A DNA stretch of 64,000 nucleotides from Vulcanisaeta distributa JCM 11217 (lineage in GTDB: Archaea > Thermoproteota > Thermoprotei > Thermoproteales > Thermocladiaceae). The notes below the pieces were generated by a model that searched no databases, was not told where the DNA came from, and was given only the letters and a program-made list of their open reading frames with translations. Positions 10,780 through 18,986 of the stretch are shown one piece after another. A program made the translations under genes and the position numbers. Numbering within the stretch: position 1 is the first letter of the stretch; every line of letters begins with the position of its first letter. Location of the stretch: assembly GCF_001316005.1 (NCBI RefSeq), contig NZ_BBBJ01000003.1, positions 62,001 through 126,000 on the forward strand, given 5' to 3'.

Positions 10780-11175
10780 GTGGGTTGCGAAATTTGTGAG
10801 TTGATGAGTAATGAGGAATTGATAATAATGAAAAACGAAAGGATAATAGTCCTCCACAACCCACACCCATTCAATAATGGGCACCTAATAATAGCGCCAA
10901 TTAAGCATCAATCAATTAATGAGATAAGCGCATCATTGCTCATTGAGCTCATGGACATGACTAAAAAATTCATTAACATTCTAGGGAGGGTTTATAATCC
11001 ACATGGCTTTAACGTAGGCATAGCATTAACGCCTCACGTTAATATTCAAGTGGTTCCTAGATGGAATGGCGATGTTAGTTTCATGACTCTCTTCTACAAT
11101 GTTAAGGTTGTTCCTGAAACGGTTAGGGATTCCGTGAGTAAGATAAGGAGCGCGGTGAGGGAGTATGGCCTTTGA
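10780..11175 (+). CDS. HIT-superfamily protein lacking the catalytic histidine
   Basis: HIT-domain protein of 131 residues. The fold markers are present: an N-terminal CEIC, PFNNGHLIIAPIKHQ, HGFNVG, and the C-terminal VVPRWNGDVSFM typical of archaeal and Ap4A-phosphorylase-like HIT proteins. The active-site triad, normally HxHxH or HxHxQ, reads H-V-N-I-Q (codons CAC GTT AAT ATT CAA), so the middle His, the nucleophile, is Asn. The Gly-rich stretch that normally precedes it is also shortened to ALTP. It is therefore probably not a nucleotide hydrolase but a binding relative. GTG 10780 starts the frame; a TATA-like TTTAAAAATC lies about 35 bases upstream. Overlaps the next gene by 11 bases. Confidence 0.78.
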   Translation: MGCEICELMSNEELIIMKNERIIVLHNPHPFNNGHLIIAPIKHQSINEISASLLIELMDMTKKFINILGRVYNPHGFNVGIALTPHVNIQVVPRWNGDVSFMTLFYNVKVVPETVRDSVSKIRSAVREYGL

Positions 11176-11539
11176 AATCATTGATCTAGTGATATCAATA
11201 ATAATATTGATTATTGGATTTTCCGTATTCACGGCATTAGTTAATGATTATAGGATTGTGGTAACTGCATCAAGAATACTTAGGAAGAATATTAAGGTTT
11301 CAGTCTTTCGCGAATTAATGCTGCCTATATATCCCTCATTAATTCATATTAGGATTGTTAATGTTAAGCCATTGACCGAAGGCATTGATGTTGAGGTTCA
11401 TGATAATATGATTAAGGTTATTAATAAGGGCAATGTCATTAGTAATTCTGAGATAAAGATATTAATTGAGGCGGTGATTATTGGCCGTCTCGGTGACTAC
11501 CCGGTCAGGGGGGGCACCATTACATTATCTCCTTACTAA
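11165..11539 (+). CDS. Hypothetical membrane-anchored protein
   Basis: 124-residue protein with one strong N-terminal transmembrane segment (LVISIIILIIGFSVFTALV) followed by a soluble, beta-rich region of about 95 residues. No family recognised. It starts inside the last codons of the HIT-like gene (11-base overlap), so the two are probably translated from one mRNA. The C-terminus runs through a seven-G run (about 11508-11514) and overlaps the convergent gene by 15 bases; the last residues could be wrong if that run is miscounted. Confidence 0.5.
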   Translation: MAFEIIDLVISIIILIIGFSVFTALVNDYRIVVTASRILRKNIKVSVFRELMLPIYPSLIHIRIVNVKPLTEGIDVEVHDNMIKVINKGNVISNSEIKILIEAVIIGRLGDYPVRGGTITLSPY

Positions 11540-11878
11540 TTCTATTACCGTGACTGTCACGAGCACGTCGAGGATGATGTTTATGAAGCAAGCCGTGTAT
11601 AACCCAATGGTGGATGCTGATGGGGGGGTTATTACTGCTAGAACAAGCAATGCCGCGTCCGCGCTCGTCACCGCAAGTACGAGTATTAATGTTATCCACA
11701 TACTCATGATAAAGGAGTAACTCGCCACAGCCAGTAGTGAGTAGACAATGGCTGTCATTAATATGGCTATTAAGAACTTATTCAATGGGTTAAGCATTCC
11801 TAAGTAGGCAAAGTCAAGTACTATGAGTATGAACTCCACGTACCGTATCAACGCCATGTACGTGAATAACCTATACAT
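11525..11878 (-). CDS. Hypothetical small polytopic membrane protein
   Basis: 117 residues with three to four hydrophobic helices (around residues 10-30, 33-52, 55-80 and 90-112) and almost no soluble part. Size and helix spacing loosely recall NuoK/MnhC-type small subunits, but I see no conserved Glu pattern that would support this, so I leave it unnamed. Convergent with the preceding plus-strand gene (15-base overlap) and divergent from rpl13e. Confidence 0.5.
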   Translation of the reverse strand: MYRLFTYMALIRYVEFILIVLDFAYLGMLNPLNKFLIAILMTAIVYSLLAVASYSFIMSMWITLILVLAVTSADAALLVLAVITPPSASTIGLYTACFINIILDVLVTVTVIELVRR

Positions 11879-11978
11879 TGGCTTAGACCTAGAGACCTTA
11901 GCATTAATTAAGCATTCTCTCAGGTAATGCCATGGGTGGTATTAATGCTTATAAAGGGGGTGTTGGTTACGTACGCGG

Positions 11979-12452
11979 ATGTCACAGGCAACGCAACCAC
12001 CAGTTTTACCACCACCGGATCCGCTTGTTAAGCGGCCTAGGTTAATTAGTAGTGGTGGTGTTTTAGGTAATGAGTGGAGGGTTGGCAGGGGGGGTTACTC
12101 AATTGGTGAGGTTAAGGCTGTTGGTTTGACCATTGATGAGGCTAGGTTATTGGGCATTAGTTGATACAAACAGGGATAGTGTTTGGGATGTTAATGTTCA
12201 GAGACTCAGGGATTGGTTGAATAAGATCATTAGGGGTGAGGCATTACCACCTGAACCAGCATTGCCCAAGGCAATTAAGATTAAGCGTAAGAGGGTAGGG
12301 TGTTCAGGGCCTTGACACCCGCTGGCCGTAGGATGAGGGGCTTAATGAGTGTTGGATTAAGGGAGACCCATGTTCATAAGTGGAGGAAGAAGGCTAGGGA
12401 GAGGGCTGAGAAGAGGAGGCATGAGGCTGTTAGGGCGAAGGGCGGTCATTAA
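11979..12452 (+). CDS. rpl13e: 50S ribosomal protein L13e (two frame breaks)
   Basis: Crenarchaeal L13e, present in only part of the archaea. The conserved core is visible across three frames: [12 protein letters not shown], then [23 protein letters not shown], then [20 protein letters not shown], and a basic tail ([20 protein letters not shown]). Breaks lie near 12160-12165 (ATTAGTTGA, one base short) and near 12295-12303 (AGGGTAGGGTGTTCAGG). The Pro-rich N-terminus (LPPPDP) is unusual but plausible. A TATA-like GCTTATAAAGG (about 11948-11958) precedes ATG 11979. About 157 residues once spliced. Confidence 0.82.
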
Positions 12453-12454
12453 AT

Positions 12455-13150
12455 TTAAGCGAGCTTACTTATTATTTCAGGTAGTTGCGTTAGTGAGTCT
12501 ATCTCATAGAATGGCTTAACCGGCAACTGCACGTTTGTCCTCCTCACAAACACCACCCTGAGGTCGAGGAACTTGGCGCCAATGACATCCTCAATCAAGC
12601 CACTAACGATTAAGGCATCACCCGGTGATACACCAGCCCTATTTAGGGCTGCCTGGAAGATCTTAACAGCTGGTTTACCAACCTTCGTTAGGTCCGAGCT
12701 TACAACACCCTTGAAGTACCTAAGCAGGTTATTCTTCAGTAGTATCTTTTTTGCAACGTCGTTGTCAAGGTTCGTGAGTATGTACATGGGTACGTTCATT
12801 TGCGACAATGCATTTATAGCACTGACGACGTCGGGGTATAACTCCGACGTCTCAACCACAAGCGATGATATTGCATTACCGAAGTAATCAAGTTCCGCCG
12901 GACTTAAGCTCAGTGAATACTTCTTTAATAGCGATATCATGGTCTCCCTGGCCAACTGCCTTAATGATCTATAAACACCCTTACTAATCAACATGTTATA
13001 CTTATCCTCCCACTCCTTCTTGAATTGGTTCGTTAATTCATCCAGCGACGCCTTTATATTCAACTCATCCTTAATTAACCTGGCGCTCTCAACCTCAAAA
13101 TGCGTTAGCCTAACTAATGTGTTGAGTACCTCAAAAAACAGCGTCTTCAT
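12455..13150 (-). CDS. HAD-superfamily protein with degenerate active site
   Basis: Haloacid-dehalogenase fold protein, about 231 residues. Motif I, normally DxDGT or DxxGTL, is FFEVLNTLV: the nucleophilic Asp is Glu (codon GAG). Motif II (YILTNLD) and motif III (GKPAVKIF) are present. Motif IV, normally GDxxxND, is VSGLIEDVIGAK with the first Asp missing. It is therefore unlikely to be a normal phosphatase. ATG 13150 is preferred over the upstream start at 13162 because a TATA box (CTTTAAATA on this strand, 13175-13183) lies about 28 bases before it. Convergent with rpl13e, 2 bases apart. Confidence 0.75.
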   Translation of the reverse strand: MKTLFFEVLNTLVRLTHFEVESARLIKDELNIKASLDELTNQFKKEWEDKYNMLISKGVYRSLRQLARETMISLLKKYSLSLSPAELDYFGNAISSLVVETSELYPDVVSAINALSQMNVPMYILTNLDNDVAKKILLKNNLLRYFKGVVSSDLTKVGKPAVKIFQAALNRAGVSPGDALIVSGLIEDVIGAKFLDLRVVFVRRTNVQLPVKPFYEIDSLTQLPEIISKLA

Positions 13151-13236
13151 ACGAAGACCCAAACTCTAGTTGAATATTTAAAGATTAATGTGCACGATGC
13201 CAAACCCTTAAAATACACAGCGTTAGATTAACCAAC

Positions 13237-13674
13237 GTGAAGGCCGAGGTTTGGGTTGAGGTTAGGCCCACGGAGGATGAGGAGAAGGTTAAGAGGGCGT
13301 TAAGTAATGTGTTTATTTACGATGAGATTAGGATCGAGGAGAGTGAGGGTAAGAAATACATCGTTGCCCTGGGAAATGGCTTTAAATCATTGGTTAAGGT
13401 ACATAACCTAATTAAGGAGCAGGGTATTGAGGATAGTGCACGCTCAGTCTTAATGAGGGGCATTGATGGTAATAGGGTCGTATTTCACCTGCATAAGCAG
13501 GCTGCGTATGCCGGTGTCCTCACGTTTGTGACCGAGGAGGGTGAAAGCCCATTAGGTCCCATAACATTCATAGTCGAGACCAACGATCCCAAGAGGCTCA
13601 TTGACTGGTTAGCGCCAAAGACATCAAGGGGGGGTAGGAGGCTCTATGAGGTTCAGCCTCCTGATGATCCGTGA
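13237..13674 (+). CDS. UPF0201 family protein (putative RNA-binding)
   Basis: 145-residue member of UPF0201 (COG1931), an archaea-specific family with an RNA-binding-like fold of unknown role. Seen: the N-terminal VEVRPTEDEEKVKRALSNVF, a central IEDSARSVL, and HLHKQAAYAGVLTFV ... ESPLGPI, all typical. It starts with GTG 13237 just after AAATACAC-type AT-rich sequence. A seven-G run near the end encodes SRGGRR. It is followed after 16 bases by the PRPP synthase gene. Confidence 0.82.
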   Translation: MKAEVWVEVRPTEDEEKVKRALSNVFIYDEIRIEESEGKKYIVALGNGFKSLVKVHNLIKEQGIEDSARSVLMRGIDGNRVVFHLHKQAAYAGVLTFVTEEGESPLGPITFIVETNDPKRLIDWLAPKTSRGGRRLYEVQPPDDP

Positions 13675-13690
13675 AGATAAATTCTAAAAA

Positions 13691-14596
13691 GTGGTAGGTA
13701 GTTCATTAATCGTGGCGAAGTACCTGGTCGCATCATTTCCCTGGTCTTCAGACGTGGGTATTGACGTGGCAAATGCATTGGGATTAACACATGTAGTACT
13801 TGAGACGAAGCAGTTTCCTGATGGTGAATCATACGTTAGGTATCCCGTAGACGTGTCGACGTATGACGGCTTAATACTCATTCAGAGGGCTTATCCCGAG
13901 CAGAACACCAGGCTTATTCAGGCTATGCTTGCGATACATGCTGCACGCGATTTAGGCGTTAAGCACGTCCATGTTATTCTTCCTTACCTACCTACTCAAG
14001 GCAGGACAGGAGGTTTAGGGACGGTGAGCCAGTGAGCCTACAAACAATGCTTTCATTACTATCATCACTTGGCGCATCATCCATAATTACCGTGGATGTC
14101 CACAAGCCTGAGGCCTTCAAGACTGCCAATACGCAGTGCATTAATATTGAGCCCTTCGAATTATACGCAAATAGGCTTAAGGGAATTAAGGACGTAGTAC
14201 TACTAAGCCCGGACATAGGCTCACTATGGAGGGTTAGGAGGGTTAGTGATTACCTAGGTGCTTCCTTTAGTTACCTTGAGAAGTTCCGTGATAGGGTCAC
14301 AGGCGAGATCACAATGAAGCTAAGGAGCTTGATGTCGCTGGTAAGGAGGTTTTCATAATAGATGACATAATAGCGACTGGAGCACAATAATAGAAGCCAC
14401 GAAGATACTGAAGTCCCTAGGTGCGACTAAGGTTCACGCAATCGCCACACACTGTCTATTACTAAATATGGCCGATTCAAGGATGTTCGAGACAGGGATC
14501 TCCTCAATAACCTGTTCCAACACAATACCAACAAAGTACTCCGAGGTTAACGTGGATCAATTAATAATTGACGTACTTAGGAGGTTAATCACGTAG
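13691..14596 (+). CDS. prs: Ribose-phosphate pyrophosphokinase (three frame breaks)
   Basis: Makes PRPP from ribose 5-phosphate and ATP for nucleotide, His and Trp synthesis. Family marks: KQFPDGESYVRYP, a broken PYSRQDRRFRDGEP, ITVDVHKPE, and the PRPP loop, which reads FIIDDIIATG(G)T once repaired. Breaks: near 13996 (CCC appears as CC before TACTCAAGG), near 14319 (AAA appears as AA in MKLKELDVAG), and near 14381 (GG appears as G in ATGGT). All three are single-base losses. The start is uncertain: GTG 13691, or GTG 13712, which fits the AT-rich TATA-like stretch better. About 300 residues, normal for the family. Confidence 0.88.
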
Positions 14597-14628
14597 TGAC
14601 TTATTAACCATATTGGGAAATAAATTAT

Positions 14629-16176
14629 GTGAAGACATTAAGGCATGCAGTGTTGGATTACTTACGCAGGAAGGCACTTGCCGGTGGTTATTCATGGAAT
14701 ATTAATAAAATATCACTATTAATTGAAGCTTTAACGTACCTATTAATGCCGGCCCCCCCACTCATCACGTATTTAATTACCAAGTCATTATTTCTATCAT
14801 TAATTCTGGTGCTAATACCAGCATTGCCCATATTGCTCACGTTAATCTGGGCAATGTACGCGGTGGATGCAGTTAGGGAGAATGTTGAGTGGGAGTTGCC
14901 GTTCTTCATAGTACTGCTAGACATAGTGCATGATGTTGGCGGTGACATAACTCACGCATTTGAGTTAAGTGGTAAGGTTGGGCTTAAGTGGATTGGTAGG
15001 GAGTGGTCATTAATTAAGAGATACGCACTAACCACAAACTCAATAACCAGAGCCATGCAATTAAGGGCTAGGCTTCACCCGAGTATTGAGTTTCAGAGGT
15101 TCATAAATGGCTACGTATCCGTGTGGGGTTATAGTGGTGATGTGAGTAATTACGTGAGGAGTGTTGAGGGTACATACCTATCAACATTGAGTAATAAGTT
15201 ATCCTCGCTATCAAAGCAAATAATAGATATAGTGGTGGCTATAGTTTCATCATTAATAGTATTAATACTCTTTGTGATAATCACGACAATACTCGGCATG
15301 AACTACGCAATACTGTACATCATGCCCGCCGTGGCATTGCTATTGCCGGCAATCATAATGAGGGTTTATCAATCAATACCGTACATAATACGCATAGACC
15401 TCACCCATGATAGGAACACGTACATGGCGTTGGGTACTTCGATTATCATCACCGTCACTTCAATGGCTTATCTCGGGTTAAAGGGAATGATGTTACTAAT
15501 GCTACCGCCCCTTATCTTCTCCATATTGGTAACCCGCAGGATTAATGACATGAAAAACTCAATAATGGCATTACCAGACCTGGCGCGTGATGTGTCAGAG
15601 ATAGTAAAGGCAGGCGTGAGTATGGGCGCGGCGTTTGAGAGGGTCCTTGATAATCCATACCCACGCCCATTAATTACATACCTACAGAGAATGAATCAGC
15701 TTAATGATAACGTTAAGGTTGATGGTCCATGGATAATAAAGTTCACAATAGGTATTCTAAAGGAATTATCTAACCTTGGCTCCCCATCAAAGGCTCTCGA
15801 CAGGCTTGTTGAGGTCCTCCTGGAGCTGAAGTCAATAATAACAAGCATTAGTTATGGGTCAAGGTCACTGCAATTACTTAATTATGCATTACCAATAATA
15901 TTTGCCGGAGTTACGTATATGGGTAGGTTCGTGATCTCAGCAATAGGCTCCATTCTTAAGAACGCACCTTATGCGTTGGTTGGTTTGTCAATACCCAGCA
16001 TTAACACGGTACTAATGCCCTTACTACTCACGGCATACATAATAAGCCTATCCGTATCACTACTAACATCACTACTTAGCAACTTAACCATAAACCCAAC
16101 AATTAGGTATGCATTACCAATACCATTAACACTGGCCTTGATGTTCATGGCCGTGGAAATACCCGTGTTAGCGTAA
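14629..16176 (+). CDS. TadC/GspF-like pilus or secretion platform membrane protein
   Basis: 515-residue integral membrane protein with two type II secretion F-like domains, the inner-membrane platform of archaeal type IV pili. Membrane segments cluster at about 35-75, 195-245, 265-300, 420-450 and 455-515, with cytoplasmic helical domains such as ALPDLARDVSEIVKAGVSMG between them. It is intact. The matching ATPase and two pilin-like proteins lie 2.8 kb downstream on the opposite strand, so the system is split into two transcription units. Start GTG 14629. Confidence 0.78.
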   Translation: MKTLRHAVLDYLRRKALAGGYSWNINKISLLIEALTYLLMPAPPLITYLITKSLFLSLILVLIPALPILLTLIWAMYAVDAVRENVEWELPFFIVLLDIVHDVGGDITHAFELSGKVGLKWIGREWSLIKRYALTTNSITRAMQLRARLHPSIEFQRFINGYVSVWGYSGDVSNYVRSVEGTYLSTLSNKLSSLSKQIIDIVVAIVSSLIVLILFVIITTILGMNYAILYIMPAVALLLPAIIMRVYQSIPYIIRIDLTHDRNTYMALGTSIIITVTSMAYLGLKGMMLLMLPPLIFSILVTRRINDMKNSIMALPDLARDVSEIVKAGVSMGAAFERVLDNPYPRPLITYLQRMNQLNDNVKVDGPWIIKFTIGILKELSNLGSPSKALDRLVEVLLELKSIITSISYGSRSLQLLNYALPIIFAGVTYMGRFVISAIGSILKNAPYALVGLSIPSINTVLMPLLLTAYIISLSVSLLTSLLSNLTINPTIRYALPIPLTLALMFMAVEIPVLA

Positions 16177-16208
16177 GACTTTAAAAGCACTAAGGATCAA
16201 ACGTAGTT

Positions 16209-16382
16209 GTGTACGTACCAAGGACCTTAGTTATTGGTAGGTGCTGGAGATGCGGTAAGAAGCTTTTTAAGTATGATGATTACTACGTGTGCCCCAAGTG
16301 CCATGCCCTTTACTGCCCAACATGCGCAAAGAAAACATTCTATAAATGCCCAGCAGATGGAACACCACTAGAGGCTAGGTGA
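16209..16382 (+). CDS. Small zinc-ribbon protein
   Basis: 57-residue protein with eight Cys in CxxC-like pairs: RCWRCGKK, YVCPKCHALYCPTC, and a final YKCPADGTPLE. The spacing suggests two zinc-binding sites, as in ribbon/RING-like adaptor proteins. GTG 16209 is supported by a TATA-like ACTTTAAAAG (about 16176-16185) about 28 bases upstream. The stop codon overlaps the approach to the next ATG (1-base gap), so the two are translated together. Function unknown. Confidence 0.65.
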   Translation: MYVPRTLVIGRCWRCGKKLFKYDDYYVCPKCHALYCPTCAKKTFYKCPADGTPLEAR

Positions 16383-16383
16383 C

Positions 16384-16839
16384 ATGACCGTCTTAACGGG
16401 CTTGATGTCCTTTACAAAGGGGCACGGTATTAGGGCACTAAGCATTACTGGGCCCAATGGCTTATTCATATCGCAGGCAGTGGATAAAGTATTACTATCA
16501 GCCATAGTTAGCGAACGTGGCTATGTAAAGCTTGATGACGAGCAATTTGAAAAATTATTATTCGCATTCTCACCCATTATTAGTAAGGTAATTAAGTTAA
16601 CAAGTACGAATTACTACACATTCCTTGGTAGATATACATATAGTGGTGATAGGTTTGTCTATGAGCCCTACGTGGACCTCATGAAGACGGTAACGATAAG
16701 TATTACGAAGAAGAGCGTGAGGATTGCGTATGGTGAGAATAAGGTACGTTTAAAGAGGACTAGGAAGGGCTACACACCAGGTAGTATGCTTGAGACACTT
16801 GGTTACATAGTGAGGAGGTTACATGGCAGTAATGCTTAA
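16384..16839 (+). CDS. Conserved hypothetical protein
   Basis: 151 residues, mixed alpha/beta, no transmembrane segment, no motif I recognise. The middle is rich in Tyr and beta-branched residues (TNYYTFLGRYTYSGDRF) and the C-terminal third is basic (KVRLKRTRKGY), which could suit nucleic acid or polyanion binding. It is tightly coupled to the upstream zinc-ribbon gene, suggesting a shared function. Confidence 0.55.
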   Translation: MTVLTGLMSFTKGHGIRALSITGPNGLFISQAVDKVLLSAIVSERGYVKLDDEQFEKLLFAFSPIISKVIKLTSTNYYTFLGRYTYSGDRFVYEPYVDLMKTVTISITKKSVRIAYGENKVRLKRTRKGYTPGSMLETLGYIVRRLHGSNA

Positions 16840-16863
16840 AGCGTTCCATAGTGATTAATCGTA

Positions 16864-17365
16864 ATGTCCCAGGGCATTAAGTTCGAGGTAATAGACGTAC
16901 CAATACCAGAGGGTACAAACGTAATAATAGGCCACAGCCACTTCATAAAGACTCTTGAGGACATTTACGAAGCCTTAGTAAACTCAGTACCAAACATAAA
17001 GTTCGGCCTAGCCTTCTGCGAGGCATCCGGTAAGAGATTAATTAGGCATGAAGGAACTGATGATGAGTTGAGAAAACTGGCCATAGACCTTTGCAGAAAA
17101 ATTGCGGCTGGCCATACGTTCGTGATTTACCTAAGGAATGCATGGCCGATAAACGTGCTTAATGCTATTAAGCACGTGGTTGAGGTGGTGAATATATATG
17201 CGGCTACCGCGAACCCCCCTCTCCGTTATTGTTGCTGAGATAGCTCCTGAGAGGAGGGGGGGTGTTGTTGGTGTTGTTGATGGTCATTCACCACTTGGTG
17301 TTGAGGGTGATGCCGACATTAAGGAACGTAGGGAGTTGGTTAGGAGGTTTGGTTATAAGCTTTAG
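16864..17365 (+). CDS. Adenosine-specific kinase-like protein, COG1839/DUF355 (one frame break)
   Basis: Matches the archaeal COG1839 family annotated as adenosine-specific kinase. Seen: [43 protein letters not shown], and ATANP followed, after the break, by [13 protein letters not shown] and [17 protein letters not shown]. The break is in the C6 run at about 17214-17219; five C restore [10 protein letters not shown] seven-G run directly after it gives ERRGGVV where relatives have one Gly. The 3' end overlaps the convergent minus-strand gene by 26 bases. Confidence 0.78.
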
Positions 17366-17822
17366 GACATTGAGACTTAGCGGCATTAATTATTGAAACC
17401 AACTTCTCCCTAAAACCCTCCAACTCCTTCATTAATTCATTAATTGCCTGCTCAACCAAGGCACTTGGGGGGGCTGCGTCTGAGGGTAGGGATTTAGCAA
17501 TGTTGTCTAGGAATTCCCTGATGTCGGGTGGTAGTGCTGGGTAGGCATTTATTAATTGCCTGGCAATGTTATCATATCCCTGAATCCTCATTAACTCCCT
17601 AACGAAGTACCTAATCCTGCTCTCCGTATTATAATAATCATCTAATAGATTCACGAGGAAGTCCAAGTCTAGATTCACAGAGCACTCCCTGTAGTTAAGG
17701 TCTATGAACCTCAACAAAGTGACCAGGTACTTAATACCGCGTTCACCAACTGCGTGCCTAAACCAACCCTTATTGATTAATTGGGTTACGTAATCCCTAG
17801 CCTCAATAACCTCATTAACCAC
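17340..17822 (-). CDS. Hypothetical helical protein
   Basis: 160 residues, predominantly alpha-helical with heptad-like stretches ([17 protein letters not shown]), no signal peptide or membrane segment. No family recognised. Downstream of the membrane-protein gene at 17854-18473 on the same strand with a 31-base gap, so they may form one unit, although an AT-rich element (AATTTAATT, about 17844-17852) could be a separate promoter. Confidence 0.5.
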   Translation of the reverse strand: MVNEVIEARDYVTQLINKGWFRHAVGERGIKYLVTLLRFIDLNYRECSVNLDLDFLVNLLDDYYNTESRIRYFVRELMRIQGYDNIARQLINAYPALPPDIREFLDNIAKSLPSDAAPPSALVEQAINELMKELEGFREKLVSIINAAKSQCPKAYNQTS

Positions 17823-17853
17823 GTAAAAACCTGGTTAATGCCCAATTAAATTC

Positions 17854-18473
17854 TTATCCATGACTAAGCAACTCGGAGAGGGCCATATGAGTACTCTGTG
17901 TAAGTGCGTAGTCAAGGAAATCCCTAATACCGTCAGGATAACCCTCACTCCTCACACCCTGGCACATACCAATAATTAGCATTATAATTATTGTCGTGAG
18001 TAAGACAGCCATTACATTGCCAATAATTCCAAAGGCAATGTTATTCTTATCCTCGAAATCATCAATGTAATTCCTAACATCATCGTAAACAGCCGCGTAG
18101 ACACCGTGATCAACCTCAACAGGCTTTAGAAAACTCGGCCTAGCCTCCCCCCCTCCTCATTACCATAAATCAACTTAACCATGTAGGTCTCAGAGACAAT
18201 ACCTGCGGCATCAACCACATCATCACCATCACCCTGAGAGGCAAAGAGAACCTCAAAGATATCCTTCATGAAATCCGCATTAAAGATCCTGGACAATGAA
18301 ATAACCAGGGAAAGCCTGGAACCCCCCCTACCTTCTCTCATGAGTGAAGCCATACCGTAGATAACAAATGAAGCAACAGCATAACTAATCCTAATAACCT
18401 CCTTAACTATACCATCACCACCATCGCCAATCAACGACCTAACAAATTCATCAACAACAGAACTACTCATCAA
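17854..18473 (-). CDS. Hypothetical protein with C-terminal membrane helix (one frame break)
   Basis: About 206 residues once the frame is repaired in the C7 run at about 18147-18153 (eight G on the coding strand restore EEGGEARPSFLKPVEVD). The N-terminal half is helical and small-residue rich; the C-terminal part continues with VYAAVYDDVRNYIDDFEDK, then one transmembrane segment (FGIIGNVMAVLLTTIIIMLI) and a tail ending SELLSHG. No family recognised. It lies upstream of another unknown gene and next to the SRP RNA and pilus genes. Confidence 0.5.
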
Positions 18474-18571
18474 ATGGCTCTCGAAAACAGCAAAATAAAC
18501 CTACCGCCCATATTCAATGAAATGAAAAAATTTATTTCCCCCCCATAAACAAGGCAAGAGCAGGGACCAGG

Positions 18572-18905
18572 CCTGGAGGGCCCACCCAGCCCTCCCCCCC
18601 TGGGCAAAACCCAGGCCGATGGGTTCGGAGGCCGAAACCCACGTACCGCCCTATACGGCAGGTCAGGGACCGCCGGTACCCCCCCGATGATAACCGGTCC
18701 CCCCCTGGGGCGTCCACGCCGTAGCCGGTCAACCGTAGGTTGGCTGGTTACGGAACCCGGCGAACCGGGTTAGGCCCGGGAGGGAGCGGCCCTAAGTCGG
18801 GGGGGTGGGCGCGTTCAGGGGGGGGTTGCCGGTTGGAGAATGGGCCGGCGAAATCCCTGGTCTGCCGTATAAGGTGGTACGTGGGGGGGTTGGGTCCCAT
18901 TTCAA
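18572..18905 (+). ncRNA. Signal recognition particle RNA (7S RNA)
   Basis: GC-rich island of about 320-335 nt in an AT-richer genome. The SRP54-binding helix 8 motif reads GGCCCGGGAGGGAGCGGCCC (18773-18792), close to the consensus GGYCCGGAAGGRAGCAGCCC. The long helix 5 is clear: 18642-18669 pairs with 18854-18881, with G-U and compensatory changes (TACCGCC against GGTGGTA and so on). The 5' and 3' ends (GGGCCCACCCA at 18578; TTGGGTCCC to 18898) can also pair, as in archaeal SRP RNA helix 1. The strand is fixed by the helix 8 motif. Six G/C runs in it are exactly seven long, so some helices may carry spurious bases. Ends are approximate. Confidence 0.85.
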
Positions 18906-18911
18906 CTCACG

Positions 18912-18923
18912 TTGTTTCGTTTT
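18912..18923 (+). terminator. T-rich terminator after the SRP RNA
   Basis: TTGTTTCGTTTT follows the closing helix by about 14 bases. Archaeal RNA polymerase terminates at short T tracts. Position alone supports this. Confidence 0.4.
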
Positions 18924-18986
18924 AACATGACGTAACTGGTCATTACATTATAATTGAATTGAGCGTTATTGATAATGAAAGATTGC

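Noticed and set aside
18532-18925. Two short open frames in the GC-rich island, one per strand
   Set aside because: They lie inside the SRP RNA, whose helices explain the base composition; no protein-like pattern.
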